Assembly: GCA_964551015.1 (NCBI GenBank)
Contig: CAZKBP010000046.1
Span: 1 to 37,952 of the forward strand
Direction: 5' to 3'
Length of the DNA stretch: 37,952 nucleotides
DNA from: CAZKBP01 sp964551015
GTDB taxonomy: Bacteria; Bacteroidota; Bacteroidia; Cytophagales; Microscillaceae
Position 1 is the stretch's first letter, and every line of letters begins with the position of its first letter. A program made the position numbers and the translations under genes. Shown in pieces: positions 8,763-17,034 of this stretch. The notes under the pieces are model-generated. The model saw nothing but the letters and a program-made list of their open reading frames with translations. It was not told the DNA's origin and did not search any database.

Positions 8763-10186
8763 TCTTGGTCAGATCTGAATTGTTCTATAATCTTAAAAAG
8801 TGCTTTTTGTGTGTCTAATTCAGGAAAAAAATCATACAAAGAAGTATGTTCTTCAAAATTAAGCATCAGAGCTTGATCTAATAGATGGAAGGCCTCTTGG
8901 TAACGCCCAGCGGTGATCAAATAAGCAACGGCACGATAGTACAACCGAGCTTCGATGGGGCATTCTTCTATCCCTTCCATAATCAACTCAATGGCCCGTT
9001 GCTCATCTCCTTGTTCGTGGAAAAGATAAGACCATTTGAGCCATAGCTCAGGATTGCCAGGGTAAATTTCCATGGCATTCTGAAAGGCTTCCAAGCTATT
9101 AAAAATATTGCCTAATTGATATTCCGTATCGGCTACGACCAGCCAATAATCATCATTGTGCGCATTGATTTGGATCGCTTTTTTGAGGAAATGCAATGCT
9201 TCGTACCAGCGTTTTAGCGCGTGTAAGCAGACTCCCACCCCATACCAGCCTTCGTCCCAATTGCGATTTAGGCGAATGGCTTCCTTGTAATTGATGAGGG
9301 CGGCGTTGTAGTCCTCCATTTTTTCATAAGCAGCTCCTAGGCAGCAGAGTAATTCGGGGTTGGCATCTCCCTGCTCGAGTGCATCCGTGTAATATCTCTG
9401 TGCTTCTTTGTAGCGACCTAAATTCATGTAGACATTACCGATTTCGTAATAAGCAGGAGCAAATTCCTCTTCGCTGAGTGTGGCATACTCGAGTGCTTGT
9501 ATGGCATTATCATACTGATCCAGCTTGATATAGGTCAATCCCAAATTATACCAGGCCAGATGTGAGTAAGGGTCTTGATCGGTAAAGTTTTGGTAAAAGA
9601 GCAGATTTTCTTCCAACTCTCCCAAGATATCAAGACAGTAATTGAGTTCATAAACCGCGTGCTCTTGCGCGGGATTGAGGCTAATGGCCTCCTTGTAGTG
9701 TTGTACAGCTTCACGGTATTGCCCCATATTTTGGTAGGCAAAAGCCATTCGGTAATAAACTTCGTCTGGATTATCTGAGAGCAGCAGTGAGTTTTGGAGC
9801 AAGTCTAGGGCATCTTCGTAGTTACCCTGCTGGCTAAAGATGGTCTCTTTCAGTAAGATCAGGTCTATGTCGTGCGGGTGAATATTCTCGAGATAGTCGG
9901 TAATCTCTAATGCCTCGTCTAGGTAATTCATTTGAGTAAGCACGGAAGCTTTTTGAAAACTGAGTTCAGAAGATAAGGGGAATTGCGTGAGACCTAAATT
10001 GCAAGCTTCCAGTGCTTTGGATAATTCTTCCTGATGTTTATAATAACTGATAATGGTTTCGTACTCTTCTACATCAAAAAACAGATGAGCTTCTTCTTCC
10101 AACATCTGCTCAAATTTTTTCACTAATAGTTTGGGGGCACCTTCGTGTTGATAATCTTCTTTCATCCTCTTTAATGGTTTATTCAT
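8759..10186 (-). CDS. cytoplasmic tetratricopeptide repeat protein
   Basis: A protein of 475 residues made almost entirely of TPR units (at least nine, e.g. AYQNMGQYREAVQHYKEAI, YNLGLTYIKLDQYDNAIQAL, IGNVYMNLGRYKEAQRYY). There is no signal peptide and no catalytic domain. I chose the ATG at 10186 (MNKPLKRMKED) over a TTG three codons upstream. It overlaps the phosphosulfolactate synthase start by 4 nt, so the two are probably made together; a scaffold role for that pathway or for the envelope genes is inference. An unusual inverted-repeat set lies in its leader (10261-10318). Confidence 0.9.
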   Translation of the reverse strand: MNKPLKRMKEDYQHEGAPKLLVKKFEQMLEEEAHLFFDVEEYETIISYYKHQEELSKALEACNLGLTQFPLSSELSFQKASVLTQMNYLDEALEITDYLENIHPHDIDLILLKETIFSQQGNYEDALDLLQNSLLLSDNPDEVYYRMAFAYQNMGQYREAVQHYKEAISLNPAQEHAVYELNYCLDILGELEENLLFYQNFTDQDPYSHLAWYNLGLTYIKLDQYDNAIQALEYATLSEEEFAPAYYEIGNVYMNLGRYKEAQRYYTDALEQGDANPELLCCLGAAYEKMEDYNAALINYKEAIRLNRNWDEGWYGVGVCLHALKRWYEALHFLKKAIQINAHNDDYWLVVADTEYQLGNIFNSLEAFQNAMEIYPGNPELWLKWSYLFHEQGDEQRAIELIMEGIEECPIEARLYYRAVAYLITAGRYQEAFHLLDQALMLNFEEHTSLYDFFPELDTQKALFKIIEQFRSDQE

Positions 10187-10260
10187 CAAATCCAAAACCG
10201 AGCGTCCTGTCTAAGCCAAGGTTTAGCTACTTTTTGGGTGTAATGTGCTTCAATTGCTTA

Positions 10261-10318
10261 ATGAACCCTGCCCAGATTAAACTGATCAATGCAAGCTCAG
10301 GGTTTCAGAAGGGTTCAT
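10261..10318 (-). promoter_or_regulatory. competing inverted repeats in the TPR-comA leader
   Basis: In the minus-strand transcript, CAGGGTTCAT (10270-10261) can pair with ATGAACCCT (10318-10310; 9 bp) or with AACCCTG (10304-10298; 7 bp). The two pairings share the same 3' arm and are mutually exclusive. No U run follows, so this is not a classical intrinsic terminator. It may be an RNA switch, a protein-binding site or a decayed repeat. Confidence 0.35.
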
Positions 10319-10336
10319 CATAAAACTACAATTTAG

Positions 10337-11323
10337 TTATCTTTTTGCATTAAGTCTATACTTTTTTATAAGTTCCCGACAAGTCCATTCTACGGTTTGG
10401 GCGGGTTCTCTGAACTCAAAAGACAGCACTTGATCTAACTTTTGGCTTTGATAAGAAAACCCTTGACCAAGCCAACAATGGCTTGCCGGAACGGTCTTCT
10501 TACCAAAAATCAATTGGCGCCAATACTCAAGACTGAACCTATTAGGAGCCCTTGTCGGTGCCATTGACGATTCTTGTGAGACTTCTGCAAATATTCGCTT
10601 CGTGTGTTCTAGCAAGTCTTGACACGAAATATAACCTGCATTGATTAGGAAACGTTCATTTTGCGTTTCAGACAAGAGTAGTCGATAAGTAATTTCGCTT
10701 AGATCTCTCACGTCTACGCAATGAAGATTCCCAGATGGGGCTTTCCAAAGACCCTGCCATATTTCTTTGAATATAGAAGTGCAGGGCTGCTCCCAATCAC
10801 CAGGGCCAAGCAAAGTAGAGGGGTTCATAATGAGTGTAGGGAGTCCTTCTACGCTGGCTCTCCAGACTTCTAGCTCGGCGAGGTACCGTGTTTTAGCGTA
10901 GAAGGTATTGAGGTCGGTATCCTGCCACTTGGTATTTTCGTCTATCACGGGATTGTTTTGGGATAAACCCAAGGCCAAAGCCGAGCTCATATGACAAAAT
11001 TTTTGGATAGGAAGCTGCGAACACACGTGGAGGAGGTTGGCTGTCCCCTGTACATTCCAGGTATACAGTGCATCCTGCTCGCGATGAGATAGCGTATCGA
11101 GGTAGGCACAGTGTATGACGTATTCAGAGCCGGGGAGATGCTGCTCGAGTAGCGGTATATCCAAGAGGTTCCCCGGTATGTAAGTCAAGTTAGCTTCTAA
11201 GGAAGGAGGAATTTCAGGATGTATTTCTCCCGAAACCAAAGCCTTGATTGGATATCCTTTTTCTAAAAATTTTTGTGCCAAAAAACGACCCGCTAAACTC
11301 TCGATTCCCGTCAAAAAAACCAT
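10337..11323 (-). CDS. NAD(P)-dependent epimerase/dehydratase-like protein (extended SDR) with altered catalytic residues
   Basis: A 328-residue protein with the extended-SDR layout: N-terminal Rossmann strand MVFLTGIESLAGRFLA, a YVIHCAYLD strand, NVQGTANLLHVC, a CHMSSALALG serine strand and NPSTLLGPGD. Two core positions differ from the norm. The glycine motif is GIESLAG, lacking the central glycine of GxTGFxG, and the YxxxK active site reads YAKTR at about residue 142, with Arg in place of Lys. NDP-sugar epimerases and dihydroflavonol-reductase-like enzymes normally keep that Lys, so activity may be lost or altered. It lies next to the polysaccharide export genes, which suggests a sugar or lipid substrate or a structural role. 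Confidence 0.8.
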   Translation of the reverse strand: MVFLTGIESLAGRFLAQKFLEKGYPIKALVSGEIHPEIPPSLEANLTYIPGNLLDIPLLEQHLPGSEYVIHCAYLDTLSHREQDALYTWNVQGTANLLHVCSQLPIQKFCHMSSALALGLSQNNPVIDENTKWQDTDLNTFYAKTRYLAELEVWRASVEGLPTLIMNPSTLLGPGDWEQPCTSIFKEIWQGLWKAPSGNLHCVDVRDLSEITYRLLLSETQNERFLINAGYISCQDLLEHTKRIFAEVSQESSMAPTRAPNRFSLEYWRQLIFGKKTVPASHCWLGQGFSYQSQKLDQVLSFEFREPAQTVEWTCRELIKKYRLNAKR

Positions 11324-11395
11324 AAATTATTGATTTGATCGGTCAAAGCTGGCCATTATTTATGATAAATTCAAGCTACTTGCGAAGCTTTGTCT

Positions 11396-12169
11396 TCAAA
11401 GCTGGGCATTCAATAAGCTAGCAGATGAAAAACCTGCCCAACGCTTCTCCCGCATGAGCTTTTGTAGCAGCTGGTGGTGGCGCATTCCGTGGCAGTCTGA
11501 GCCTAACAGGGCGACCTTATCTTCTCGAAGCAGTTTTTCAGCCATTTCTTTGGAAGCACGGGAATAATGCCCAGTCAGCGAGTTTAGATTTACCTGCAAC
11601 AGTACTCCCTTTTCTAATAATTCATCCAGTAAGTGTTTTTTTTCGTGGAGGTAGGTATATCTTTCAGGGTGTGCTAATACCGGACGATATCCTGAGGATT
11701 GCATCATAAAGATTGCCTCCATCAACAAAGCGGGTGGATTGATAAAACCAGTCTCGAAGAGCACATAGGACTCCCCAAAAGTCAACAGTGGTTGGTCTTG
11801 CTCCAATTGCCTCAAAAAGCACTCATCTAGATAATACTCAGCGGCAGCCTCTATTTCTATCTCGATACCTTGGGTGGGCAGATATGCTTTTAGCTCTGCC
11901 AGTTTGGCCAAGATTTGCTCAGAAGTATTCGGGTAAAAATCTTGGATCACGTGTGGAGTCGTGATTAATTTTTGATAGCCCAAGGCTTTGAGAGCTCGAA
12001 TTACTTCGGCTGCCTCACTCAGTGTTTTGACTCCATCGTCTATGCCGGGTAAAAGATGAGAGTGAATATCTGTCTTCAAGGTGGAAGGCAGTTGGGCAGC
12101 GGGCGGGTGCGTATCTATTTTTTTCTTTTGAAAATTGGCTGGGATTTTTTTAAATAAAAACTGGATCAT
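11396..12169 (-). CDS. CpsB/CapC-family PHP-domain tyrosine-protein phosphatase
   Basis: A 257-residue protein with the metal-binding PHP motifs: DIHSHLLPGIDDG (about residues 34-46), ITTPHV, the glutamate of EAAAEYYLD, VLAHPERY and the C-terminal GSDCHGMR. CpsB/YwqE-type enzymes remove phosphate from the C-terminal tyrosines of the partner kinase and so reset polysaccharide chain assembly. It is encoded immediately after the Wzc-type kinase with a 4-nt ATGA overlap (12166-12169), the standard pairing. The first 30 residues (basic, FKKIPANFQKKK) are poorly conserved in kind. All motif residues appear intact. Confidence 0.93.
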   Translation of the reverse strand: MIQFLFKKIPANFQKKKIDTHPPAAQLPSTLKTDIHSHLLPGIDDGVKTLSEAAEVIRALKALGYQKLITTPHVIQDFYPNTSEQILAKLAELKAYLPTQGIEIEIEAAAEYYLDECFLRQLEQDQPLLTFGESYVLFETGFINPPALLMEAIFMMQSSGYRPVLAHPERYTYLHEKKHLLDELLEKGVLLQVNLNSLTGHYSRASKEMAEKLLREDKVALLGSDCHGMRHHQLLQKLMREKRWAGFSSASLLNAQL

Positions 12170-14604
12170 TTGTCTTCTTTCTTAAAGGTGATTCTGCGAA
12201 TAATATTTTGCCATAGACTGAGTTGATCGGGACTCTCTTCATAGTAGCCCCCCGTGTAATAACCTCCGTAGCCATAGCCGTAGCCTCCTCCTTTTCTAAC
12301 CGAGTTGAGTACGACTGCCATGTTGGATAAGTTGTTGTTTTGAATGAGCCTTTTGATATTACGTACAAAATGCTTCTTTGAATAGTCAGCACGGGTGACA
12401 TAAAGCGAAACATCTACCTTTTTCATAATAAGAATCGCATCGGTAACCAGCCCCACGGGTGGCGTATCAATGATAATCAAATCATACGTCTTTTTTAGCT
12501 CTTCCATCATCAGATCAAAATCCTCTCTGAGAATAAGCTCGGCTGGATTCGGAGGAGTAGGACCAGAGGAAATGAAATCCAGGTTTTTGATCTCGCTCCC
12601 TTGTATACAATCTTGGGTCTTTTGCCTACCAATCAGGATGCTACTGACACCGTGTAGATTTTCTGCGTCAAAGGTCAGATGTAGTTTAGGCTTGCGCATA
12701 TCAAAATCTAGTAAGATTACTTTCAAATCTGACATGGCGATGATTCCTGCTAGATTGGCCGCCACAAAGGTTTTCCCTTCACCACTGATGGTCGAGGTAA
12801 TGAGCATGGTGGTACAAGAGTTCGTATCAAAGATGCCTTTACCAGAAGGCAGAACAAAATCTAAGTTTGTACGGATAGAGCGCAGCGCTTCATTGATAGA
12901 AGCTTTGGGGTTACGAGTCACCACCAGTCTCGTATTTTTGAGGCGACGATACTCGGGCAAGGAGCCTAATACTGGAACGGGTGCATTTTTTTCTAGTTCT
13001 TGTTGGCTGGTGAAAGTATTGTGTACAAAATAACGTGCTCCCACTAAGCTCAGACTCAGAAAGACGCCCAAGCTCCCCGCCATTAGATAAATGATTAATT
13101 GGTCAGGATAAATAGGATCTCGGGGAATATTGGCTGGAGATAGGATAGAAAATTCGGGCACAATCCCCGCGCTCTTTATCTGTAGCTCCGTCCTTTTACT
13201 CAGGAGGGCACTTTGGTACTCCTCGAGTTGATCATATTGGCGTTGAATACGGCTGATCTCTCTTCCTTTGGAGGGTAGATCGGCAAAAGAGCTCTCGATC
13301 TCTATGATTTCAGCATTGATATTGCGCAACTGGTCGAGTAGAATTTCTTGAGAGGCGCCTATGAGTATTTTGATATCATCCTTGGCGATTTGTACTCGTT
13401 TACTTAGGTCCTTACCAGCGTAGGTTCTTTCTACATTTTTGCTCAGCTCGAGTCTTTCTCTCTGCTCGAGAAGTTTGTGCATTTCGCGAATTTCCCGACT
13501 GATGCTTTCATTGTCCAGCAAACCCAAGGAAGGAAGAAAATCTTTTAAGTCTCCTTCTTGATCTACCAAGTCTTCTAGCTCACGTAGCAAGGAGATTTCT
13601 CTGGTGATTTCTCTTTTTTTGGTAAATAGTCCTTCTAACTGGTTAATAGATTTGCTGAGTTTTTCATCCACATTTTTGGTTTTATTTTCTAAAAAGAAGC
13701 CTTGAATCTCTGATTCGTAGGTAATGAGCGAGTCCTCATAATCCCGGAGCATGATATCGATATAGGCGATCTGTTGTTTATTGGATTTATTTTTTACTTC
13801 CACGCTCTTGGTCATGTAGACAGAGTCAGTTGTAGCCACGATATCTCTGGCTTTTACCGGATTATAGTCCGTAAAACTAATCTCTATGATGCGTGCTTCC
13901 TTGTTAGAAATGCCTACGCTCAAATTCTTGCGTAGGTAGTTGATCAAATTTTGCTCACGATTGACCACGAAGTAATAAGAACTGATTTCGAGCGAAGGGT
14001 CATAAGGACGACTGAGGCTTATTTTTAGCCTGAGGTCAGGTGATTGAGCCGTTTGGCCGAAGCGATAAGTTTTTCGTATTTCCGTTTTACCCTGAGTATA
14101 GCTCAGTTCGTACTGTTTTTGGTTAAGAATCCGAAGATTCAGCGGTTGATTGTACAGGTTTTGTGCAAGGGATTGGACTTCTACCCTGAAAGGAGAACTT
14201 CTGTAGAGCTCACTATCTAGGAAATTACCTTGTGTGAAATAGCTAACTTGAAGATCTAACTTCTTGATCACCATTTGACTAATCACCTCAGATTGGATAA
14301 ATTCCAACTCTCCCAGTAATTGCTTGAGGGCATCATTATTCACGTTGAGAAAGCCTTCATAGGCATTTTGAATATTCTTTTGGTACTCGTTGGCATCTAG
14401 CTTCATTCTGGAAGTAGACTCGTAGAGCGGCTTCGTATAGCGGAGGTATAAATATGCACCCGTGAATACGGTGGCGAGAATCAAGAGAATCCAAAAAAAA
14501 CTTTTCCTGAAGACGAGTAGAATCTTTGAGAAGTCTATTTCAGATAGAAAATCACTCTCCTCATCGGACCTTATATAATTATGTGCATCACTGAAGTTAT
14601 TCAA
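12166..14604 (-). CDS. polysaccharide biosynthesis tyrosine autokinase (Wzc/BY-kinase)
   Basis: An 812-residue inner-membrane protein. The N-terminal membrane segment is at about 33-52, followed by a Wzz-type periplasmic region with long coiled coil (about 250-470), and a second membrane segment at about 500-525. The cytoplasmic BY-kinase domain has Walker A STISGEGKT (near 605), Walker A' VILLDFDMRKP and Walker B DLIIIDTPPVGL. The C-terminal tyrosine cluster GYGYGYGGYYTGGYYEE is the usual autophosphorylation tail. Kinase cycling with the CpsB-like phosphatase controls export of capsule or exopolysaccharide. The only start upstream of the first membrane segment is TTG at 14604, after an in-frame stop, so initiation is non-ATG. 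Confidence 0.94.
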   Translation of the reverse strand: MNNFSDAHNYIRSDEESDFLSEIDFSKILLVFRKSFFWILLILATVFTGAYLYLRYTKPLYESTSRMKLDANEYQKNIQNAYEGFLNVNNDALKQLLGELEFIQSEVISQMVIKKLDLQVSYFTQGNFLDSELYRSSPFRVEVQSLAQNLYNQPLNLRILNQKQYELSYTQGKTEIRKTYRFGQTAQSPDLRLKISLSRPYDPSLEISSYYFVVNREQNLINYLRKNLSVGISNKEARIIEISFTDYNPVKARDIVATTDSVYMTKSVEVKNKSNKQQIAYIDIMLRDYEDSLITYESEIQGFFLENKTKNVDEKLSKSINQLEGLFTKKREITREISLLRELEDLVDQEGDLKDFLPSLGLLDNESISREIREMHKLLEQRERLELSKNVERTYAGKDLSKRVQIAKDDIKILIGASQEILLDQLRNINAEIIEIESSFADLPSKGREISRIQRQYDQLEEYQSALLSKRTELQIKSAGIVPEFSILSPANIPRDPIYPDQLIIYLMAGSLGVFLSLSLVGARYFVHNTFTSQQELEKNAPVPVLGSLPEYRRLKNTRLVVTRNPKASINEALRSIRTNLDFVLPSGKGIFDTNSCTTMLITSTISGEGKTFVAANLAGIIAMSDLKVILLDFDMRKPKLHLTFDAENLHGVSSILIGRQKTQDCIQGSEIKNLDFISSGPTPPNPAELILREDFDLMMEELKKTYDLIIIDTPPVGLVTDAILIMKKVDVSLYVTRADYSKKHFVRNIKRLIQNNNLSNMAVVLNSVRKGGGYGYGYGGYYTGGYYEESPDQLSLWQNIIRRITFKKEDK

Positions 14605-14638
14605 GATTTTTTAGAATTACTGGTTTGGATCTCAGTTG

Positions 14639-15505
14639 TTAATTTGTTACGGTGATAATCACCGTAATCACTGAGGCTAAGGAAGTAATAAAACCAAATA
14701 TAGGCCCAATATCCCTAAGCGTCTCGATGAAGGTTTTTCTAACAGGTTCTACGTAGATGATATCATTGGGTTCTACCGTAAGATCATATTTGCGTAATCC
14801 CTCCAAAGTTCTGAGGTTGATCACGTATACATCTGGATTGGATAGGTTTCCTCTAATGAGACGAATGTTAGAAGCCCTCAAATTGTTCCCCATCCCACCC
14901 GTTTGTGCCAGCACTTCCACCAGATTAATTTTTTCATTCCTCAGGGGAAAGATAATCCCTTCTGTTCCTTTAAACACGATTACACGCTTATTATTGTATC
15001 GAGTACGTACATAAGGGTCGGTATAGATGTCAGAAAATTTAATTTCTAGCAAACTATCGGCCTGATTGAGCGTAAGCCCCTCGAGAGTTACCTCGCCGAT
15101 CATAGGTATTTTGGCTTTTCCATCTTCCCTGACCAAGAAAATAGGTGCTGTCAATGGAAAAATATTTCCTCCCGCCTGCCCTATTTGATTGGGATTGTTG
15201 ATATTGTTAAAGTTACCAAAATTTGGATTCTGATTCAGATTACGGTTCTGATTGAGGTTATTACCATCAATGGTAGCTGGCACGAAAGGCTCGACGATAA
15301 ATTCACCACTATCTGTAAAAATTCGGATTTCAAGGAGGTCATTTTTTTGAATCAGGTAGTTTTTTTCAGCACGTTTGACCGCCTGATTGATCTCGGGAGT
15401 ATTCTGAATGATACTCTCCTTGGTTTTGAACATGATATTTTGATTATAAACCCCACAGGCACTGAGGCTAGCTCCCATAATCAGAAGGGCGAGCAGGTTT
15501 CTCAT
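14639..15505 (-). CDS. polysaccharide export outer-membrane lipoprotein (Wza/BexD-like)
   Basis: From the ATG at 15505 this is a 288-residue protein with a lipoprotein signal peptide (MRNLLALLIMG, lipobox SLSAC, lipidated Cys at about 17). A Poly_export domain (YLIQKNDLLEIRIF ... VREDGKAKIPMIGEVTLEGLTL) and a SLBB-like domain (EGIIFPLRNEKINLVEVLAQ) follow. An Asn-rich insertion (NLNQNRNLNQNPNFGNFN) lies at about 84-108 and is probably a disordered loop. The last 20 residues are hydrophobic (FGFITSLASVITVIITV), matching Bacteroidota members that end in a membrane helix. It is 34 nt upstream of the kinase gene, its normal partner. A GTG at 15535 is a less likely start because it would put ten residues before the signal peptide. 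Confidence 0.92.
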   Translation of the reverse strand: MRNLLALLIMGASLSACGVYNQNIMFKTKESIIQNTPEINQAVKRAEKNYLIQKNDLLEIRIFTDSGEFIVEPFVPATIDGNNLNQNRNLNQNPNFGNFNNINNPNQIGQAGGNIFPLTAPIFLVREDGKAKIPMIGEVTLEGLTLNQADSLLEIKFSDIYTDPYVRTRYNNKRVIVFKGTEGIIFPLRNEKINLVEVLAQTGGMGNNLRASNIRLIRGNLSNPDVYVINLRTLEGLRKYDLTVEPNDIIYVEPVRKTFIETLRDIGPIFGFITSLASVITVIITVTN

Positions 15506-15623
15506 AATTCTACGGTTATAACAGCACGTACGCACACAGGGTGTTGCTAGTCAATTGATTAGCACCAAAGGTAATTTGAAGAATAGGATTTTACAATTTA
15601 TCAGCCCAAAACTGAACCAATGC

Positions 15624-16772
15624 CTAAGCAATCAACTTCCTTTTTCTCAAACGATTCCTTTTCAAGAGCACTTCATAGCAATCAATGAGATGTAGATATT
15701 TCTGGATAACGAGTTGTTCGTCAAATTCTTGTTCTACCTTGGCACGGCTGGCAAGTCCCATAGCTTGGAGGGTGAGATCATCTAAGCGATACATTCTTGC
15801 CATTTTATCAGCTAGATCTGAGGCACTCTTGACTTGACAAAGAAATCCATTATGCCCCTCATCAATCGTCTGACGACAGCCCGCGATATCAGTAGCAATC
15901 AAAGGCTTAGCCATGCTAGCAGCTTCCAGAAGTGAGCGAGGGGTGCCTTCTCGGTAAGAAGGTAAGACCACGCAATCGGCCTGCGCAATGACCTCTGCTA
16001 CTTGATCGGTCGTACCCAAGTAATCAATGACGCCTTCTTCTATCCAGCTATTTAACTGAGTTTGCGACACGCCCAAATTACGATCTTCATCTAAAAAACC
16101 TAATACCTGAAAACGCGCTTGTATTCCTTGTTGCCTCAACTGACGAGCAGCTTCTACGTACTCTAGAATGCCTTTGTCGTACAATAAGCGTGCAATCATT
16201 AAGAACTTGAATACCCGATTTCGCTGAAAATGCCGAGGCTGAAACTGATCCAAGGGAATGCCTGAGCCCGGCACCAAATCGCTCACCTTACGGCGGATGA
16301 GCCCTTCATCTAAAAATAATTGTAAGTCGTCTTCATTTTGAAAAAAGACTCTCTTGGGAAAGCGAAAGGAAAGCTTGTAGAGCATCTTGGCTACTTTGGA
16401 GGTCAAGTCATCCCTTAAAAACACGGTTCCCAAACCACAAACATTATTGATTACCAATTTGCGAAAAGGAAGTGCCGCTAGGGTGCCATAAATGTTGGGC
16501 TTGATAGTGAATTGTAATAAAGCATCAGGCTTGGCTTCGCGATAGATTTGGTACAACTGTCGCATATATTTCAAGTCCTGTAGAGGATTAGAGCCTTTGC
16601 GCTCCATGTGTACGGGGTAGAATTCACAGCCCATCTCGGTAAGGTAATCAGAATACTTATCGGGTGGAGCAATTGCGATCACTTGATGCCCTTTGTCAAT
16701 CAAGGATTTTGTAAGCCCTCTGCGAAAATTGTAAATATTCCAAGAGGTATTCAATACAATAGCTATACGCAT
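15624..16772 (-). CDS. glycosyltransferase family 4
   Basis: A 382-residue GT-B enzyme of normal length with no signal peptide. The N-terminal half opens with MRIAIVLNTSWNIYNFRRGL, the acceptor-side Rossmann fold. The C-terminal half has LIARLLYDKGILEYVEAA, VLPSYREGTPRSLLEAASM (the EX7E-type donor site; E-G-T-P-R-S-L-L-E) and KPLIATDIAGCRQTIDEG. It resembles PglA/WcaL-like transferases that add a sugar to a lipid-linked oligosaccharide. It lies upstream of the export genes, so it likely contributes to the same polysaccharide. Donor and acceptor cannot be told from sequence. A -7-like element sits upstream at 16934-16941. Confidence 0.92.
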   Translation of the reverse strand: MRIAIVLNTSWNIYNFRRGLTKSLIDKGHQVIAIAPPDKYSDYLTEMGCEFYPVHMERKGSNPLQDLKYMRQLYQIYREAKPDALLQFTIKPNIYGTLAALPFRKLVINNVCGLGTVFLRDDLTSKVAKMLYKLSFRFPKRVFFQNEDDLQLFLDEGLIRRKVSDLVPGSGIPLDQFQPRHFQRNRVFKFLMIARLLYDKGILEYVEAARQLRQQGIQARFQVLGFLDEDRNLGVSQTQLNSWIEEGVIDYLGTTDQVAEVIAQADCVVLPSYREGTPRSLLEAASMAKPLIATDIAGCRQTIDEGHNGFLCQVKSASDLADKMARMYRLDDLTLQAMGLASRAKVEQEFDEQLVIQKYLHLIDCYEVLLKRNRLRKRKLIA

Positions 16773-16933
16773 AATTGTTAGGGTTTTTTAGGATGAAACA
16801 TCATTACGTTACATAAAATATTCATCACTGATCCCAGACGCACGTACCTCGGTTGAAGATTGAGTTTTGTTTGAGATATTTCTATCTGCCTTTGTAGGGA
16901 CGACATGAAATTGTTTTTTGTTTTCTTTTTTCG

Positions 16934-16941
16934 CAAATTTA
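16934..16941 (-). promoter_or_regulatory. -7-like promoter element upstream of the polysaccharide cluster
   Basis: The minus strand reads TAAATTTG, an exact match to TAnnTTTG, in the divergent region between the glycosyltransferase and hflX genes. There is no TTG at the expected -33 distance, so support is partial. The full gap (16773-17034) is AT-rich and must contain both divergent promoters; nothing else is seen in it. Confidence 0.25.
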
Positions 16942-17034
16942 AGGATTCTTTGAAAAGAGAGATGTCAGGTAAATTAATCCTATATTAAATAAATGATAAG
17001 GCAGACTAACCAATAGAACCACCCTTACTCCTGT

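Noticed and set aside
12470..13033. Long plus-strand open frame opposite the Wzc kinase gene
   Set aside because: It is a shadow of a clear kinase domain (Walker motifs on the minus strand) and has an implausible Ser/Arg-rich composition.
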